Below, one piece after another: positions 27,406-39,298 of a stretch of 64,000 nt of DNA (its first letter is position 1; every line of letters starts with the position of its first letter). The translations under genes were made by a program, and so were the position numbers. This DNA comes from Stenotrophomonas sp. MYb238. GTDB lineage: Bacteria; Pseudomonadota; Gammaproteobacteria; Xanthomonadales; Xanthomonadaceae. The DNA lies in contig NZ_WIDL01000007.1 of assembly GCF_009496535.1 (NCBI RefSeq), positions 1 to 64,000 of the forward strand, written 5' to 3'. The notes under the pieces are model-generated. The model did not search any database. It worked only from the letters and a program-made list of their open reading frames with translations, and was not told the DNA's origin.

Positions 27406-27575
27406 TGCGCCGCCGCCCGGTTTGCCGCGCCCGGCATTTTTGTAATACCGTGGAAACACAGCTGGCGCGCAACGGGGACGCGCGCATCGGGCAGGGGCAA
27501 CAACGCCCGCAGGTGGAATCCGTTACCGACAACACTGCCGTCGCGCCCGCCGGGGCCGACGTTCCGGGGGAACGC

Positions 27576-28037
27576 ATGCTCAAACACATCCGTAGGGTCG
27601 CCTGTGTACTGCTGCTGTCCGGCAGCGCCGCCGCGTCCGCGCAGCAAGCCGCGCAATGTCCGTCGCTGCCGCCGGGCAGCGGCCTGCAATGGCAGGAGCA
27701 GGCGCAGAACGACTTCATCGTGTGCAAGGCCACCACCGCCGACGGCCGCACGGTCCTGAACGTGATGCTGACCGCGCGCGACCCGGCGCTGGCCCTGACC
27801 CGCGCCCTGCGCGCGGAGAAGGGCCGTTTCGCCGGCGAGGACCTGTACTGGTACAGGCTGGACATGGGCGGACGCGACCTGCCCGGGCTGGAGGCGCGGC
27901 GCATCACCACGGTGAAACTGGCAAAGAACCGCTTCGCGCAGATCTGGATCGACGCCGGCGACGTCGCCGAACTGGCCAGCCTGCAGCAGCTGACCGGCGG
28001 CCTGGACGATGCCACGGCCAACTTCGCCGGGAAGTAG
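27576..28037 (+). CDS. Small secreted protein, function unknown
   Basis: 153 residues with a signal peptide ending ASA-QQ near residue 23. The mature part has two cysteines (CPSLPPGSGLQWQEQ and DFIVCKATTADG) and alternating strands. It is probably a soluble periplasmic protein. I recognise no family. GGGGGAA lies just before ATG 27576; the frame stays open further upstream but only across the aqpZ terminator. A palindromic repeat follows 33 bp after the stop. Confidence 0.68.
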   Translation: MLKHIRRVACVLLLSGSAAASAQQAAQCPSLPPGSGLQWQEQAQNDFIVCKATTADGRTVLNVMLTARDPALALTRALRAEKGRFAGEDLYWYRLDMGGRDLPGLEARRITTVKLAKNRFAQIWIDAGDVAELASLQQLTGGLDDATANFAGK

Positions 28038-28070
28038 CGCGTCCTACCGCAGGAGCGCCGCAAGAACGCC

Positions 28071-28142
28071 GTAGGAGCGCACTTCAGTGCGCGATGAGGC
28101 TTTGCCGGAAAGGCCCCATCGCGCACTGAAGTGCGCTCCTAC
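28071..28142. repeat. GTAG-type palindromic repeat, GCGCAC subtype
   Basis: Two perfect 26-bp arms (28071-28096, 28117-28142), starting GTAGGAGCGCAC and ending GTGCGCTCCTAC, around a 20-base loop. The GTAG ends and palindromic arms match the SMAG/REP class known from Stenotrophomonas. It lies between the convergent secreted-protein and pirin genes. Confidence 0.9.
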
Positions 28143-28149
28143 ACGAATA

Positions 28150-29001
28150 TCAGAAGCGCCCTTCCTGGTAGTCGATGAAAGCCTGCATCAGCTGTTCGCG
28201 GGTGTTCATCACGAACGGCCCGTGGCGCGCCACCGGTTCGTGCAGCGGGCGTCCGGCCACCACGATCAGGCGCGCGCCCTCCGCGCCGGCCTGCAGGCGC
28301 AGCCCGCGGCCGCCGCCCAGCACCGCCAGTTCCTGCCGCGCCACCTCGCGCGCGGCCTCGCCGCCGCCCAGCGCCAGCCCGCCCTCGAACACGTAGGCGA
28401 AGGCGTTGTGCCCGTCCGGCAGTTCGTACGACCACCCGCGCCCCGGCGCCAGTTCCACGTCCAGGTACAGCGGATCGGTGGCCGGCTGCACGATCGGGCC
28501 GTGAACCTCGCCCACCTGCCCGGCGATCACCCTGACGGTGACGCCCTCGGCCGGCGCGACCTGCGGGATGCGGTCCGGGGCGAATTCCTGGTATTTCGGC
28601 TCGGTCATCTTGTCGCGCGCCGGCAGGTTCACCCACAGCTGGAAACCGCGCATGCGCCCGGACTCCTGCTCGGGCATCTCCGAATGCACCAGGCCGCGGC
28701 CGGCGGTCATCCACTGCACGCTGCCGGGCGTGAGCAGGCCCTCGTTGCCGTGGTTGTCGCGGTGGCGCATGCGCCCGTCGAGCATGTAGGTGACGGTCTC
28801 GAAGCCACGGTGCGGATGCTCCGGGAAACCGGCGATGTAGTCCTCGGCGCGGTCGGTGCCGAACTCGTCGAGCATCAGGAACGGATCGAGGTCGGGCAGC
28901 GCCGGGGTGCCGATCACCCGGGTCAGGCGCACGCCGGCGCCGTCGGACGTGGGCATGCCGCCGATGGTACGCAGCACGCGCGCGAGGTTCTGGTCGCTCA
29001 T
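28150..29001 (-). CDS. Pirin-family cupin protein (second copy)
   Basis: 283 residues with the pirin signature HPHRGFETVTYMLDGRMRHRD and MTAGRGLVHSEMP, holding the metal-binding histidines of the first cupin, and a C-terminal cupin. It resembles the YhaK/YhhW-type branch; activity unknown. GGGAGG lies seven bases before ATG 29001. The stop codon is seven bases from the neighbouring palindromic repeat. Divergent from cstA with 232 bp between. Confidence 0.93.
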   Translation of the reverse strand: MSDQNLARVLRTIGGMPTSDGAGVRLTRVIGTPALPDLDPFLMLDEFGTDRAEDYIAGFPEHPHRGFETVTYMLDGRMRHRDNHGNEGLLTPGSVQWMTAGRGLVHSEMPEQESGRMRGFQLWVNLPARDKMTEPKYQEFAPDRIPQVAPAEGVTVRVIAGQVGEVHGPIVQPATDPLYLDVELAPGRGWSYELPDGHNAFAYVFEGGLALGGGEAAREVARQELAVLGGGRGLRLQAGAEGARLIVVAGRPLHEPVARHGPFVMNTREQLMQAFIDYQEGRF

Positions 29002-29233
29002 GGTCAAGCCTCCCTTGGAATGCATGGACAATGGGTGCCACGCGCGGTCGCGCCAATCGCCACCGCCGCAACCGATCGTTCCAGCGCCGGTGTCGGCGTC
29101 GTGTCGCCCATGCCCGGACGCGTCGGCGGCGCGCCGGCCTAAGACCAAAGTCGCACGTTTCCGGCCCGCCGGAGCGTTGACCCCCGGCCGCCGCGGGAGG
29201 ACTCTTGCAACGGTCTTCCCGCGAGGTGACTCG

Positions 29234-31300
29234 ATGAAAGGTTTCTCCAAGGCCGGATGGGCGTTGCTGTCCCTGATCGGCGCGTTCTGCCTGGGTGTCG
29301 TGGCGCTGCGCCGCGGCGAACACATCAATGCACTGTGGATCGTGGCCGCGGCGGTCTCGCTGTACCTGGTCGCGTTCCGCTACTACGGGCTGTTCATCGC
29401 CAACAAGGTGCTGGGCGTGGACCCGACCCGCGCCACCCCGGCGGTGATCCACAACGACGGCCTGGACTACGTGCCGACCAACAAGCACGTGCTGTTCGGC
29501 CACCACTTCGCGGCGATCGCCGGCGCCGGCCCGCTGGTCGGCCCGGTGCTGGCGGCGCAGATGGGCTACCTGCCCGGCACGCTGTGGCTGATCGCCGGCG
29601 TGGTGCTGGCCGGCGCGGTGCAGGACTTCATGATCCTGTTCATCTCCAGCCGCCGCAACGGCCGCTCGCTCGGCGACCTGGTGCGCGAGGAAATGGGCCC
29701 GGTGCCCGGCACCATCGCCCTGTTCGGCGTGTTCATGATCATGATCATCATCCTCGCGGTGCTGGCGATGATCGTGGTCAAGGCGCTGGCCGACAGCCCC
29801 TGGGGCATGTTCACCGTCATCGCGACGATGCCCATCGCCATCCTGATGGGCCTGTACATGCGCTACATCCGCCCGGGCAAGATCGGCGAGATCTCCATCG
29901 TCGGCCTGGTGCTGCTGCTGGCGGCGATCTGGTACGGCGGCAGGGTCGCCGCCGACCCGGTGCTGGGGCCGATGTTCACCTTCACCGGCACCCAGATCAC
30001 CTGGATGCTGATCGGCTACGGCTTCGTCGCCGCGGTGCTGCCGGTATGGCTGCTGCTGGCACCGCGCGACTACCTGTCCACCTTCCTCAAGATCGGCACG
30101 ATCGTCGGCCTGGCGATCGGTATCCTGATCGTCATGCCGGAGCTGAAGATGCCGGCGCTGACCCAGTTCACCGACGGCACCGGCCCGGTGTGGAAGGGCG
30201 GCATGTTCCCGTTCCTGTTCATCACCATCGCCTGCGGCGCGGTGTCCGGCTTCCACGCGCTGATCTCCTCCGGCACCACGCCCAAGCTGCTGGCCAACGA
30301 GGGCCACGCCGCCTACATCGGCTACGGCGGCATGCTGATGGAATCGTTCGTGGCGATCATGGCGATGGTCGCCGCCTCGATCATCGAGCCGGGCATCTAC
30401 TTCGCGATGAACAGCCCGGCGGCGGTGATCGGCACCGACGTGGCCAACGCCGCGCAGGTGGTCAGCAACTGGGGCTTTGCGATCTCGCCCGAACAGCTGA
30501 CCGCCACCGCGAAGGAAATCGGCGAGAACACCATCCTCTCGCGCGCCGGCGGCGCGCCGACGCTGGCGGTGGGCATCGCGCAGATCCTGCACGCGGTGCT
30601 GCCGGGCGACGGCATGATGGCGTTCTGGTACCACTTCGCGATCCTGTTCGAGGCGCTGTTCATCCTTACCGCGGTGGACGCCGGCACCCGCTCGGGCCGC
30701 TTCATGCTGCAGGACCTGCTCGGCAACTTCGTGCCGGCGCTGCGCCGCACCGATTCGTGGGTGGCCAGCTTCATCGCCACCGGCGGCTGCGTGGCGCTGT
30801 GGGGCTACTTCCTGTACCAGGGCGTGACCGACCCGCTGGGCGGCATCAACATGCTGTGGCCGCTGTTCGGCATCGCCAACCAGATGCTCGCCGGCGTCGC
30901 CCTGATGCTGTGCACGGTGGTGCTGTTCAAGGCCAAGAAGCAGCAGTACGCATGGGTGCCGGTCATCCCGGCGATCTGGCTGCTGGTGTGCACTACCGCC
31001 GCCGGCTTCATCAAGATCTTCTCCAGCGAGCCGGCGGTGGGCTTCCTGGCGCAGGCGCACAAGTACCGCGACGCCATCGCCGCCGGCAACCTGCTGCCGC
31101 CGTCCAAGGATTTCGGGCAGATGCAGCAGGTGATGGTCAACAACTACATCAATGCCGGGCTCACCGCGCTGTTCCTGTTCGTGGTGTTCGCGGTGCTGGT
31201 GTATTCGGTCAGGACGATCGCCGCGGCCCGCCGCTCGCCGGTGCGCACCGACCATGAAACGCCGTACGTGGCGCTCAAGCCGCACGAGGTGGACCTGTAA
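29234..31300 (+). CDS. cstA: Carbon starvation protein A (CstA), peptide/pyruvate-type transporter
   Basis: 688 residues with about 16-18 membrane helices. Diagnostic blocks: [57 protein letters not shown] and [20 protein letters not shown]. CstA is induced by carbon starvation in E. coli and takes up peptides and, with its small partner, pyruvate. GAGG lies eight bases before ATG 29234. The stop overlaps the start of the next gene (TAATG), a sign of coupling. The 232-bp upstream region shows no promoter element I would vouch for. Confidence 0.97.
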   Translation: MKGFSKAGWALLSLIGAFCLGVVALRRGEHINALWIVAAAVSLYLVAFRYYGLFIANKVLGVDPTRATPAVIHNDGLDYVPTNKHVLFGHHFAAIAGAGPLVGPVLAAQMGYLPGTLWLIAGVVLAGAVQDFMILFISSRRNGRSLGDLVREEMGPVPGTIALFGVFMIMIIILAVLAMIVVKALADSPWGMFTVIATMPIAILMGLYMRYIRPGKIGEISIVGLVLLLAAIWYGGRVAADPVLGPMFTFTGTQITWMLIGYGFVAAVLPVWLLLAPRDYLSTFLKIGTIVGLAIGILIVMPELKMPALTQFTDGTGPVWKGGMFPFLFITIACGAVSGFHALISSGTTPKLLANEGHAAYIGYGGMLMESFVAIMAMVAASIIEPGIYFAMNSPAAVIGTDVANAAQVVSNWGFAISPEQLTATAKEIGENTILSRAGGAPTLAVGIAQILHAVLPGDGMMAFWYHFAILFEALFILTAVDAGTRSGRFMLQDLLGNFVPALRRTDSWVASFIATGGCVALWGYFLYQGVTDPLGGINMLWPLFGIANQMLAGVALMLCTVVLFKAKKQQYAWVPVIPAIWLLVCTTAAGFIKIFSSEPAVGFLAQAHKYRDAIAAGNLLPPSKDFGQMQQVMVNNYINAGLTALFLFVVFAVLVYSVRTIAAARRSPVRTDHETPYVALKPHEVDL

Positions 31301-31524
31301 TGGGCACCGCCCTGGTCCCGGTCGGCCAGCACCAGGCGTTCCGCCGTACCTGGCGGCGCTTGGTGCAGACCGCGCGGCTGTGCTGCGGCGTGCCGGACTA
31401 CGACAACTACGTGCGGCACATGCGCGAGAAGCATCCCGAACGCGAGGTCATGGACTACCGGACCTTCTTCCGCGAGCGGCAGGAGGCGCGCTTCGGCGGC
31501 GGCAAGGGATTCCGCTGCTGTTGA
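31300..31524 (+). CDS. YbdD/YjiX-family small protein (CstA partner)
   Basis: 74 residues of the YbdD/YjiX family (formerly DUF466). Signatures: [16 protein letters not shown] and [22 protein letters not shown]. These small proteins are nearly always encoded right after CstA-type transporters and are needed for their activity. The ATG overlaps the cstA stop (TAATG). A strong terminator follows, so cstA and this gene form a two-gene operon. Confidence 0.93.
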   Translation: MGTALVPVGQHQAFRRTWRRLVQTARLCCGVPDYDNYVRHMREKHPEREVMDYRTFFRERQEARFGGGKGFRCC

Positions 31525-31544
31525 GCCGGCGACGGTGCAGGAAC

Positions 31545-31574
31545 GCAGAAGGCCGCCGAAAGGCGGCCTTCTGC
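31545..31574 (+). terminator. Rho-independent terminator of the cstA operon
   Basis: GCAGAAGGCCGCC, loop GAAA, GGCGGCCTTCTGC, a 13-bp perfect stem, then TTGATGT. Confidence 0.88.
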
Positions 31575-31584
31575 TTGATGTCAT

Positions 31585-31655
31585 GTAGGAGCGCACCTTG
31601 GTGCGTGGGAGGCTTTCCCGGTGATGCCCCATCGCGCACCGAGGTGCGCTCCTAC
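31585..31655. repeat. GTAG-type palindromic repeat, GCGCAC subtype
   Basis: Begins GTAGGAGCGCACCTTGGTGC and ends GGTGCGCTCCTAC; the arms match apart from one T/C change in the palindrome core and drift towards the loop. It lies between the cstA operon terminator and the DUF819 stop codon. Confidence 0.85.
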
Positions 31656-31670
31656 GAGGATGGCGGGCGC

Positions 31671-32921
31671 TCAGGCGCCGGCCATCCACTTGAGCATCAG
31701 CCCGGTCATGTAGGCGATGACCGTGCCGGTCGCATAGCCCACGGTGCCCAACAGCACGCCCACCGGCGCCAGCGTCGGGTGGAACGCCGCGGCGACCACC
31801 GGCGCCGAGGCCGCCGCGCCGATGTTGCCCTGCGAACCGATGGCGAAGAAGAACAGCGGCACCCGCAGCAGCCGCCCGACCAAGTACAGCAGGCCGATGT
31901 GCACGCCCATCCAGATCACGCCCAGCAGGAACAGCCACGGACGGTCGACCAGCGACAGCAGGTCCATCTGCATGCCGATGCAGGCGATCAGGAAGTACAG
32001 GAACAGCGTGCCGACCTTCGACGCGCCGGCCGCCTCCAGGTTGCGCGCGCGGGTGAAGCTCAGCAGCAGGCCGGCGACGGTGGACAGCATCACCACCCAG
32101 ACGAAGGACGAGTTGAGCGAGGCCTTGCCTGCCCAGCTCACGTTCGCCTCGAACCACGTCGCCAGCGGCGTCGCCAGCGCATGCGCCAGTCCCACCACGC
32201 CCAGGCCGACGCCGACGATGACCATCAGGTCGGTCAGGCTGGGGTTGCGCGCGCTCCTGGCCTCGTACTCGGCGATGCGGCGCTTCATGTCGTCGATGGC
32301 CGCAGTGTCGGCGCCGGTGCGAGCATCGATGGCCTGCGAGCGTCCGGCCAGCCACAACAGCACCGCCATCCACAGGCTGGCGCAGGCCACGTCCACCACC
32401 GCGAACTGGCCGAAGGTGGTGGCATCGACGTTGAAGGTCTCGCGCATGGCGGCCATGTTGGCGCCGCCGCCGATCCAGCTGCCGGCCAGCGCCGCCATGC
32501 CGGCCCAGGTATCGCCGGCCACGGTCTCGGGATGGACCAGCCGCATGATCTGGAACGCCACCGCCGCGCCGAGCACGACGCCGACGGTGCCGGTGACGAA
32601 CATGACCAGCAGCTTGGGGCCGAGCCGGGCGATGCCCTTCAGGTCGATCGACAGGGTCAGCAGCACCAGCGCGGCCGGCAGCAGCACGTCGCGGGCGATG
32701 GGGTTGTAGAGCTTCGTGCCATGACCGTCGATCAGGCCGGTGGTGTTGTAGATCGCCGGCACGAAATAGCACAGCAGCAGGGCCGGCACCCAGGCGAAAA
32801 CCTTCTTCCAGAACGGGGTCGGCCCGCTGGCCAGCCAGAAGATCAGTGCCAGCGTCGCGGCGATCAGGCCGAGGCCGACGATGTCGTTGGTGATCAGAGC
32901 GGTGGTGCGTTCGGTCGGCAT
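31671..32921 (-). CDS. DUF819-family integral membrane protein, copy 1
   Basis: 416 residues with about 11-12 membrane helices, of the DUF819 (YjcL-like) family, whose transported substrate is not known to me. Blocks: ALLLCYFVPAIYNTTGLIDG, RDVLLPAALVLLTLSIDLKG and GSWIGGGANMAAM. It is a clear paralogue of the next gene: the two share most of their sequence and length. AGGAA lies eight bases before ATG 32921. A terminator on the same strand lies 35 bp upstream of this start, so it probably has its own promoter in that short gap. Confidence 0.88.
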   Translation of the reverse strand: MPTERTTALITNDIVGLGLIAATLALIFWLASGPTPFWKKVFAWVPALLLCYFVPAIYNTTGLIDGHGTKLYNPIARDVLLPAALVLLTLSIDLKGIARLGPKLLVMFVTGTVGVVLGAAVAFQIMRLVHPETVAGDTWAGMAALAGSWIGGGANMAAMRETFNVDATTFGQFAVVDVACASLWMAVLLWLAGRSQAIDARTGADTAAIDDMKRRIAEYEARSARNPSLTDLMVIVGVGLGVVGLAHALATPLATWFEANVSWAGKASLNSSFVWVVMLSTVAGLLLSFTRARNLEAAGASKVGTLFLYFLIACIGMQMDLLSLVDRPWLFLLGVIWMGVHIGLLYLVGRLLRVPLFFFAIGSQGNIGAAASAPVVAAAFHPTLAPVGVLLGTVGYATGTVIAYMTGLMLKWMAGA

Positions 32922-32950
32922 AGGGCCCGTTCCTGTCGATCGAAGGGAAA

Positions 32951-32978
32951 CAAAAACGCCACGTTGGTGACGTGGCGT
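32951..32978 (-). terminator. Rho-independent terminator between the DUF819 paralogues
   Basis: On the minus strand: ACGCCACGT, five-base loop, ACGTGGCGT (9-bp perfect stem), then TTTTTG. It separates the two minus-strand DUF819 genes into two transcription units. Confidence 0.85.
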
Positions 32979-33045
32979 GGGAAGACGAAGCCTAGCATGG
33001 GCCGGCAGGCGAAGGGGCGGGCCCGGTCGCGCGGGCAACCTGCCT

Positions 33046-33116
33046 GTAGGAGCGGCTTCAGCCGCGAAAAGCGCCATGTCGGGGGAGCGCGGTTTCGCGG
33101 CTGAAGCCGCTCCTAC
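33046..33116. repeat. GTAG-type palindromic repeat, CGGCTTCAGCCG subtype
   Basis: GTAGGAGCGGCTTCAGCCGCG and its exact complement close both ends. Each arm is itself palindromic (CGGCTTCAGCCG-like). It lies between the two DUF819 genes, ten bases from the stop of the second. Confidence 0.88.
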
Positions 33117-33126
33117 GGGGGCGCTG

Positions 33127-34380
33127 TTACCCCGCGCCGGCCATCGCCCGCAGGGTGATGCCGACCACGTAGGCCGCGCCCGTGCCCACCGCATAGCCCA
33201 GCGTGCCCAGCAGCACGCCCACCGGCGCCAGCGCCGGGTGGAATGCCGAGGCCAGCACCGGCGCGGAGGCCGGGCCGCCGATGTTGCTCTGCGAGGCGAT
33301 GGCGAAATAGAAGAACGGCACGCGCAGCAGCTTGCCGGCCAGCCACAGCAGCACGATGTGCACGCCGATCCACAGCACCCCGAGCAGGAACAGCCAGGGC
33401 TTCTCCAGCAGCGCCAGCAGGTCCATCTGCATGCCGATGCAGGCGATCAGGAAGTACAGGAACATCGAGCCCCACTTGGAGGCACCCACGCCTTCCAGTT
33501 CGCGCGCGCGGGTGAAGCTCAGGCCCAGGCCGATGAAGGTGGCCAGCAGCACCACCCAGACGAACGGCTTGTCCAGGCTGACGGACGAGGACCAGCTGAA
33601 ATGCGCGCCGAACCATCCGGACAACGGCCCGGCCAGCGCATGCGAGATCGCCACCGCGCCGAACGCCACGCCGGCCATCACCATCAGGTCGCCCAGCGCC
33701 GGGATGCGCGCGTGCTGCGCCTGGTAGCTGGCGACGCGGTCGCGCAGCTCGTCCAGCGCGGTCGTATCGGCGCCGCTGCGCCTGTCCATCGCCGGCGCGC
33801 GCGAGGCGAAGAAGATAAGCACCGCCATCCATACGTAGCCCACGCCGACATCGACCACCGCGAACTGGCCGAAGGTGGTCGCATCGACCTCGAAGATCTC
33901 CTTCATCGCCAACATGTTGGCGCCGCCGCCGATCCAGCTGCCGGCCAGCGCGGCCATGCCGCCCCAGGTACTGCCGGTCACCGTTTCCGGGTGGATGAAG
34001 CCCATCAGCCAGAACGCCGCCACCGCGCCGAACATGATGCTCAGCACCGCCGCCACGTACATGGCCAGCATCTTCCAGCCCAGGCCGAGAATGCCCTTCA
34101 GGTCGATGGACAGGGTCAGCAGCACCAGCGCCGCCGGCAGGAACACGTCGCGCGCGATCGGGTTGTAGAGCCGGGTGGTCTCCCCGTCGATCAGGCCGAA
34201 GGTGTTGTAGATGCCCGGGATGAAGTAGCACAGCAGCAGCGCCGGCACGAAGCCGTAGAACTTCTTCAGCAGCCGGTTGCTGCTGGTCGAGGTCCAGAAA
34301 ATGGCGCCCAGCGTGGCGGCGATCAGGCCGAACACGATGATGTCGTTGCTGATGAGGGCGCCGGAGGCGGCTGCGGTCAT
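33127..34380 (-). CDS. DUF819-family integral membrane protein, copy 2
   Basis: 417 residues, DUF819 family, paralogous to the gene at 31671-32921. Shared runs include NPIARDV-LPAALVLLTLSIDLKG, GSWIGGGANM-AM, DATTFGQFAVVDV and YFLIACIGMQMDLL. About 11-12 membrane helices. GGGGAG lies five bases before ATG 34380. The pair probably arose by tandem duplication; a terminator and a palindromic repeat now separate the copies. The substrate is unknown. Confidence 0.88.
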   Translation of the reverse strand: MTAAASGALISNDIIVFGLIAATLGAIFWTSTSSNRLLKKFYGFVPALLLCYFIPGIYNTFGLIDGETTRLYNPIARDVFLPAALVLLTLSIDLKGILGLGWKMLAMYVAAVLSIMFGAVAAFWLMGFIHPETVTGSTWGGMAALAGSWIGGGANMLAMKEIFEVDATTFGQFAVVDVGVGYVWMAVLIFFASRAPAMDRRSGADTTALDELRDRVASYQAQHARIPALGDLMVMAGVAFGAVAISHALAGPLSGWFGAHFSWSSSVSLDKPFVWVVLLATFIGLGLSFTRARELEGVGASKWGSMFLYFLIACIGMQMDLLALLEKPWLFLLGVLWIGVHIVLLWLAGKLLRVPFFYFAIASQSNIGGPASAPVLASAFHPALAPVGVLLGTLGYAVGTGAAYVVGITLRAMAGAG

Positions 34381-34558
34381 CGTCTCTCCCCTTGATGCGT
34401 GAGTGCCGGGAATGGCTGCCTCCGGCCCTGCCCCTGTTCCGGAAACGGAACGCGGACGCGCGCGATCGCAGCCAGCTTGGATCGCCCCCTTAGCCCGTGC
34501 GGGAAAGAGGGCCGGAAACCGGAGAGCGGCGGCATCCCCGCCGCCGCTCCGAAACGCC

Positions 34559-34583
34559 AAGGGCATGCCGGTGGCATGCCCTT
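34559..34583 (-). terminator. Hairpin terminator after the S9 peptidase gene
   Basis: AAGGGCATGCC, loop of three, GGCATGCCCTT, an 11-bp perfect stem eight bases past the S9 stop codon. The T run is poor on the minus strand (GGCGTTTC), so it is probable rather than certain. Confidence 0.7.
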
Positions 34584-34591
34584 GCCCTGCA

Positions 34592-36658
<2,067 letters not shown>

Positions 36659-36754
36659 GGGATTCTCCCGGAACAAGGCAAACCACGGATGGTAGGCGGG
36701 GCCGGCTGCGCGGTGCAAAGGCTTGAAGTCATGCCCCGCCTGCCGCCCGCAAAG

Positions 36755-36782
36755 GCAAAGCCCCGCCGGAGCGGGGCTTTGC
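36755..36782. terminator. Rho-independent terminator after the OPT gene
   Basis: GCAAAGCCCCGC, loop CGGA, GCGGGGCTTTGC, a 12-bp perfect stem 27 bp past the OPT stop on the minus strand. Confidence 0.85.
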
Positions 36783-36809
36783 GCGTGGAACCGGAGGGGC
36801 GGGCCGGAA

Positions 36810-38771
36810 TCAGCCCTGGTCCGGAGCGGCCTGTTCGCCCTTCTTCCCGACCCGGTACAGCAGCCAGCCGACCAGGAACAGCACCGCCAGGCCCACCCAC
36901 TGCGCCGCGGCGCCCAGGCTGAACGGCAGCGCCAGCACGTCCGGGTTCTGGGTGATGACGATCGGCAGGGCGATGGCGATGCCCATCAGCGCCTCGCCGG
37001 TGATCAGGCCGGCGGAGAACAGCACGCCGGGACGATGCACGCGGTCCAGGCCGGCCTCGTCGTCGGGATGCACCTTGTGGAAGCGCGCGACCAGGTGGGC
37101 CAGCAGGCCGCCGAGGAAGATCGGCACCATCAGCTCCAGCGGCAGGTAGATGCCGATGGCCGCCGCCAGCACCGGCACGCGGAAGCGCTTGCCGGTCTTC
37201 TTCAGCCAGCCGTCGATGGCGATCACCACCGCGCCGATGACGCCGCCGATGATGATCATGGTCCAGGGCAGATCACCGCCGAACAGGCCCTTGGCCACCG
37301 AGGCCATCAGGTTGGCCTGCGGCGCCGGCAGGGTCTTGGAGCCGATGCCGTAGGCCTCCTGCAGCAGGTTCAGCACCGGCGCCATGATCAGCGCGCAGGA
37401 GAACGCGCCGATGCCCAGCATCAGCTGCTGCTTCCACGGCGTGGCGCCGACCAGGTAACCGGTCTTGAGGTCCTGCAGGTTGTCGCCGCCGACCGCGGCC
37501 GCGCAGCACACCACCGCGCCGATCATGATCGCCGCCACCGCGCCCAGCGGCGCGCCGCCGACCTGCACCTTGCCGCCCTCGCCCAGCAGCATCAGCAGCA
37601 CCACCGAGGCGAACAGGATGGTGGCGATGGTGATGCCCGAAACCGGGTTGTTGGACGAGCCGACCAGGCCGGCCAGGTAGCCGGACACCGAGACGAACAG
37701 GAAGCCGGCCACGATCATGATGATCGTCATCGGCACGCTGACCAGCCACTGACCGACGATGGCCTGGTACAGGGCCAGCAGCGGCAGCACAAACAGCACC
37801 AGCGCCGCCAGCATCCACTTCATCGGCAGGTCGCGCTCGGTCTCGGCCAGCGGCATGGCGCCGGCGCTCTTGCGCGCGGCGGCGAAGCCGCTCCTGATGC
37901 CGGCCAGCAGCGACTTGCGCAGCGAGAACAGCGTCCACACCCCGCCCACCAGCATCGCGCCGACGCCGAGGAAGCGGATCTTGGACGACCAGATGGCGAA
38001 GGCCGCGTCGGCTGCCGGCGCGCCGGCGATGCCGGCGGCCAGCTGCGGGTCGCTGCCCAGGAACAGGCCGTGGTACAGCGGGATGGCGATGTGCCAGGAC
38101 AGGATCGCGCCGGACAGCACCACGATGCCCACGTTCAGGCCGACGATGTAGCCCACGCCCAGCAGCGCCGGCGACAGCCCGGTGCCGAGGTAGCCGATCA
38201 CCTTGTTGTTGGCGAAATAACCGGCGACCGCCCAGCTGTCGGGAATGAACTTCAGGCCGTTGGCGGCCGCCAGCTTGACCACGCCGCCGATGGCGGCGGA
38301 AATGCCGAGGATCTTCAGCCCCGGCCCTGGGTTCTCGCCGGCCTTGAGCACTTCGGCCGCGGCCTTGCCCTCGGGGAACGGCAGCGGGTCCTCGACGATC
38401 ATCGAGCGCCGCAGCGGCACCGAGAACAGCACGCCCAGCAGGCCGCCGAGGCCGGCGATGCCCAGCACCCACCAGTATTTGAAGTCCGGCCAGTAGCCCA
38501 TCAGGATCAGCGCCGGGATGGTGAAGATCACGCCCGCGGCGATCGACGAACCGGCCGAGGCGCCGGTCTGGACGATGTTGTTCTCCAGGATGGTGCCGCC
38601 GCCGAGCAGGCGCAGCACGCCCATCGAGACGACGGCCGCGGGAATGGCCGTGGCCACGGTCAGGCCCGCGAACAGGCCCAGGTAGGCGTTGGCGGCGGAC
38701 AGCACCACCGCCAGCACGATGGCCAGGACCACCGCGCGGAAGGTGAGCTGCGGAGGTGCAGCATTGTTCAT
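36810..38771 (-). CDS. OPT-family oligopeptide transporter
   Basis: 653 residues with about 15-16 membrane helices. OPT-family blocks are clear: YLGLFAGLTVATAIPAAVVS near the start, ENNIVQTGASAGSSIAAGVIF, YFANNKVIGYLGTGLSPALLGVGYIVG, and SSNNPVSGITIATILFA. OPT proteins import small peptides (or metal chelates) with protons. The ribosome site is weak (GGGAA). Next to it are the S9 peptidase and, across a repeat, a POT peptide transporter, so peptide uptake is the likely role. Confidence 0.94.
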   Translation of the reverse strand: MNNAAPPQLTFRAVVLAIVLAVVLSAANAYLGLFAGLTVATAIPAAVVSMGVLRLLGGGTILENNIVQTGASAGSSIAAGVIFTIPALILMGYWPDFKYWWVLGIAGLGGLLGVLFSVPLRRSMIVEDPLPFPEGKAAAEVLKAGENPGPGLKILGISAAIGGVVKLAAANGLKFIPDSWAVAGYFANNKVIGYLGTGLSPALLGVGYIVGLNVGIVVLSGAILSWHIAIPLYHGLFLGSDPQLAAGIAGAPAADAAFAIWSSKIRFLGVGAMLVGGVWTLFSLRKSLLAGIRSGFAAARKSAGAMPLAETERDLPMKWMLAALVLFVLPLLALYQAIVGQWLVSVPMTIIMIVAGFLFVSVSGYLAGLVGSSNNPVSGITIATILFASVVLLMLLGEGGKVQVGGAPLGAVAAIMIGAVVCCAAAVGGDNLQDLKTGYLVGATPWKQQLMLGIGAFSCALIMAPVLNLLQEAYGIGSKTLPAPQANLMASVAKGLFGGDLPWTMIIIGGVIGAVVIAIDGWLKKTGKRFRVPVLAAAIGIYLPLELMVPIFLGGLLAHLVARFHKVHPDDEAGLDRVHRPGVLFSAGLITGEALMGIAIALPIVITQNPDVLALPFSLGAAAQWVGLAVLFLVGWLLYRVGKKGEQAAPDQG

Positions 38772-38871
38772 TGAAGGTTTCCCGCTGGCAAAAAACGCTG
38801 CAACGCTAACGTCCGCTTAACGGCAAGTCCAGTCATGTTGCAGCATGCGGCCGGCGGCGCGGGCAGACCCC

Positions 38872-38939
38872 GTAGGAGCGGCTTCAGCCGCGAAGGGGTT
38901 TTACCGGGAAAGCTCCATCGCGGCTGAAGCCGCTCCTAC
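38872..38939. repeat. GTAG-type palindromic repeat, CGGCTTCAGCCG subtype
   Basis: GTAGGAGCGGCTTCAGCCGCG at the left and CGCGGCTGAAGCCGCTCCTAC at the right, perfect 21-base arms with a 26-base centre. It lies in the promoter region between the OPT gene and the small gene at 38985. Confidence 0.9.
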
Positions 38940-38984
38940 CGGGCGCCAGCCGGGTCGCTTTCCCCTGTCCAAGAGGGCACCACC

Positions 38985-39248
38985 ATGATCATCGGCTTCA
39001 CCCACACCCACGCCTACCCGGGCGCGAAGGCCAGCCTGCACGAGGCCGGGACGCTGGCCGCCGGCCCCTGCACGGTGGAGTTCAGCGACGGCACGCGGGT
39101 GCCGGCCGCCCTGCACCGCGCCGGCGAGAGCTGGGAACTGGACGTGGCGGCGTACCGCACCGCGCGCGGCACCGCCATCGCCGGCAAGCGCTGGCGGATG
39201 CGTGCCGAGGGCGACGGGCTGAAGGTGATCGCCCGCGCCGGGGACTGA
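38985..39248 (+). CDS. Small conserved-looking protein, function unknown
   Basis: 87 residues, soluble, with no signal peptide, starting MIIGFTHTHAYPGAKASLHE. The codon use is normal for this genome, and a stop occurs just before the next gene's promoter. I recognise no family with confidence. It could be a small beta-rich protein. It precedes the POT transporter by 50 bp on the same strand, so cotranscription is possible. Confidence 0.55.
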   Translation: MIIGFTHTHAYPGAKASLHEAGTLAAGPCTVEFSDGTRVPAALHRAGESWELDVAAYRTARGTAIAGKRWRMRAEGDGLKVIARAGD

Positions 39249-39298
39249 ACGCGCCACCGCGCTCCGTATACTGGCCGCCGCTCACAACCGGCGTCCCG

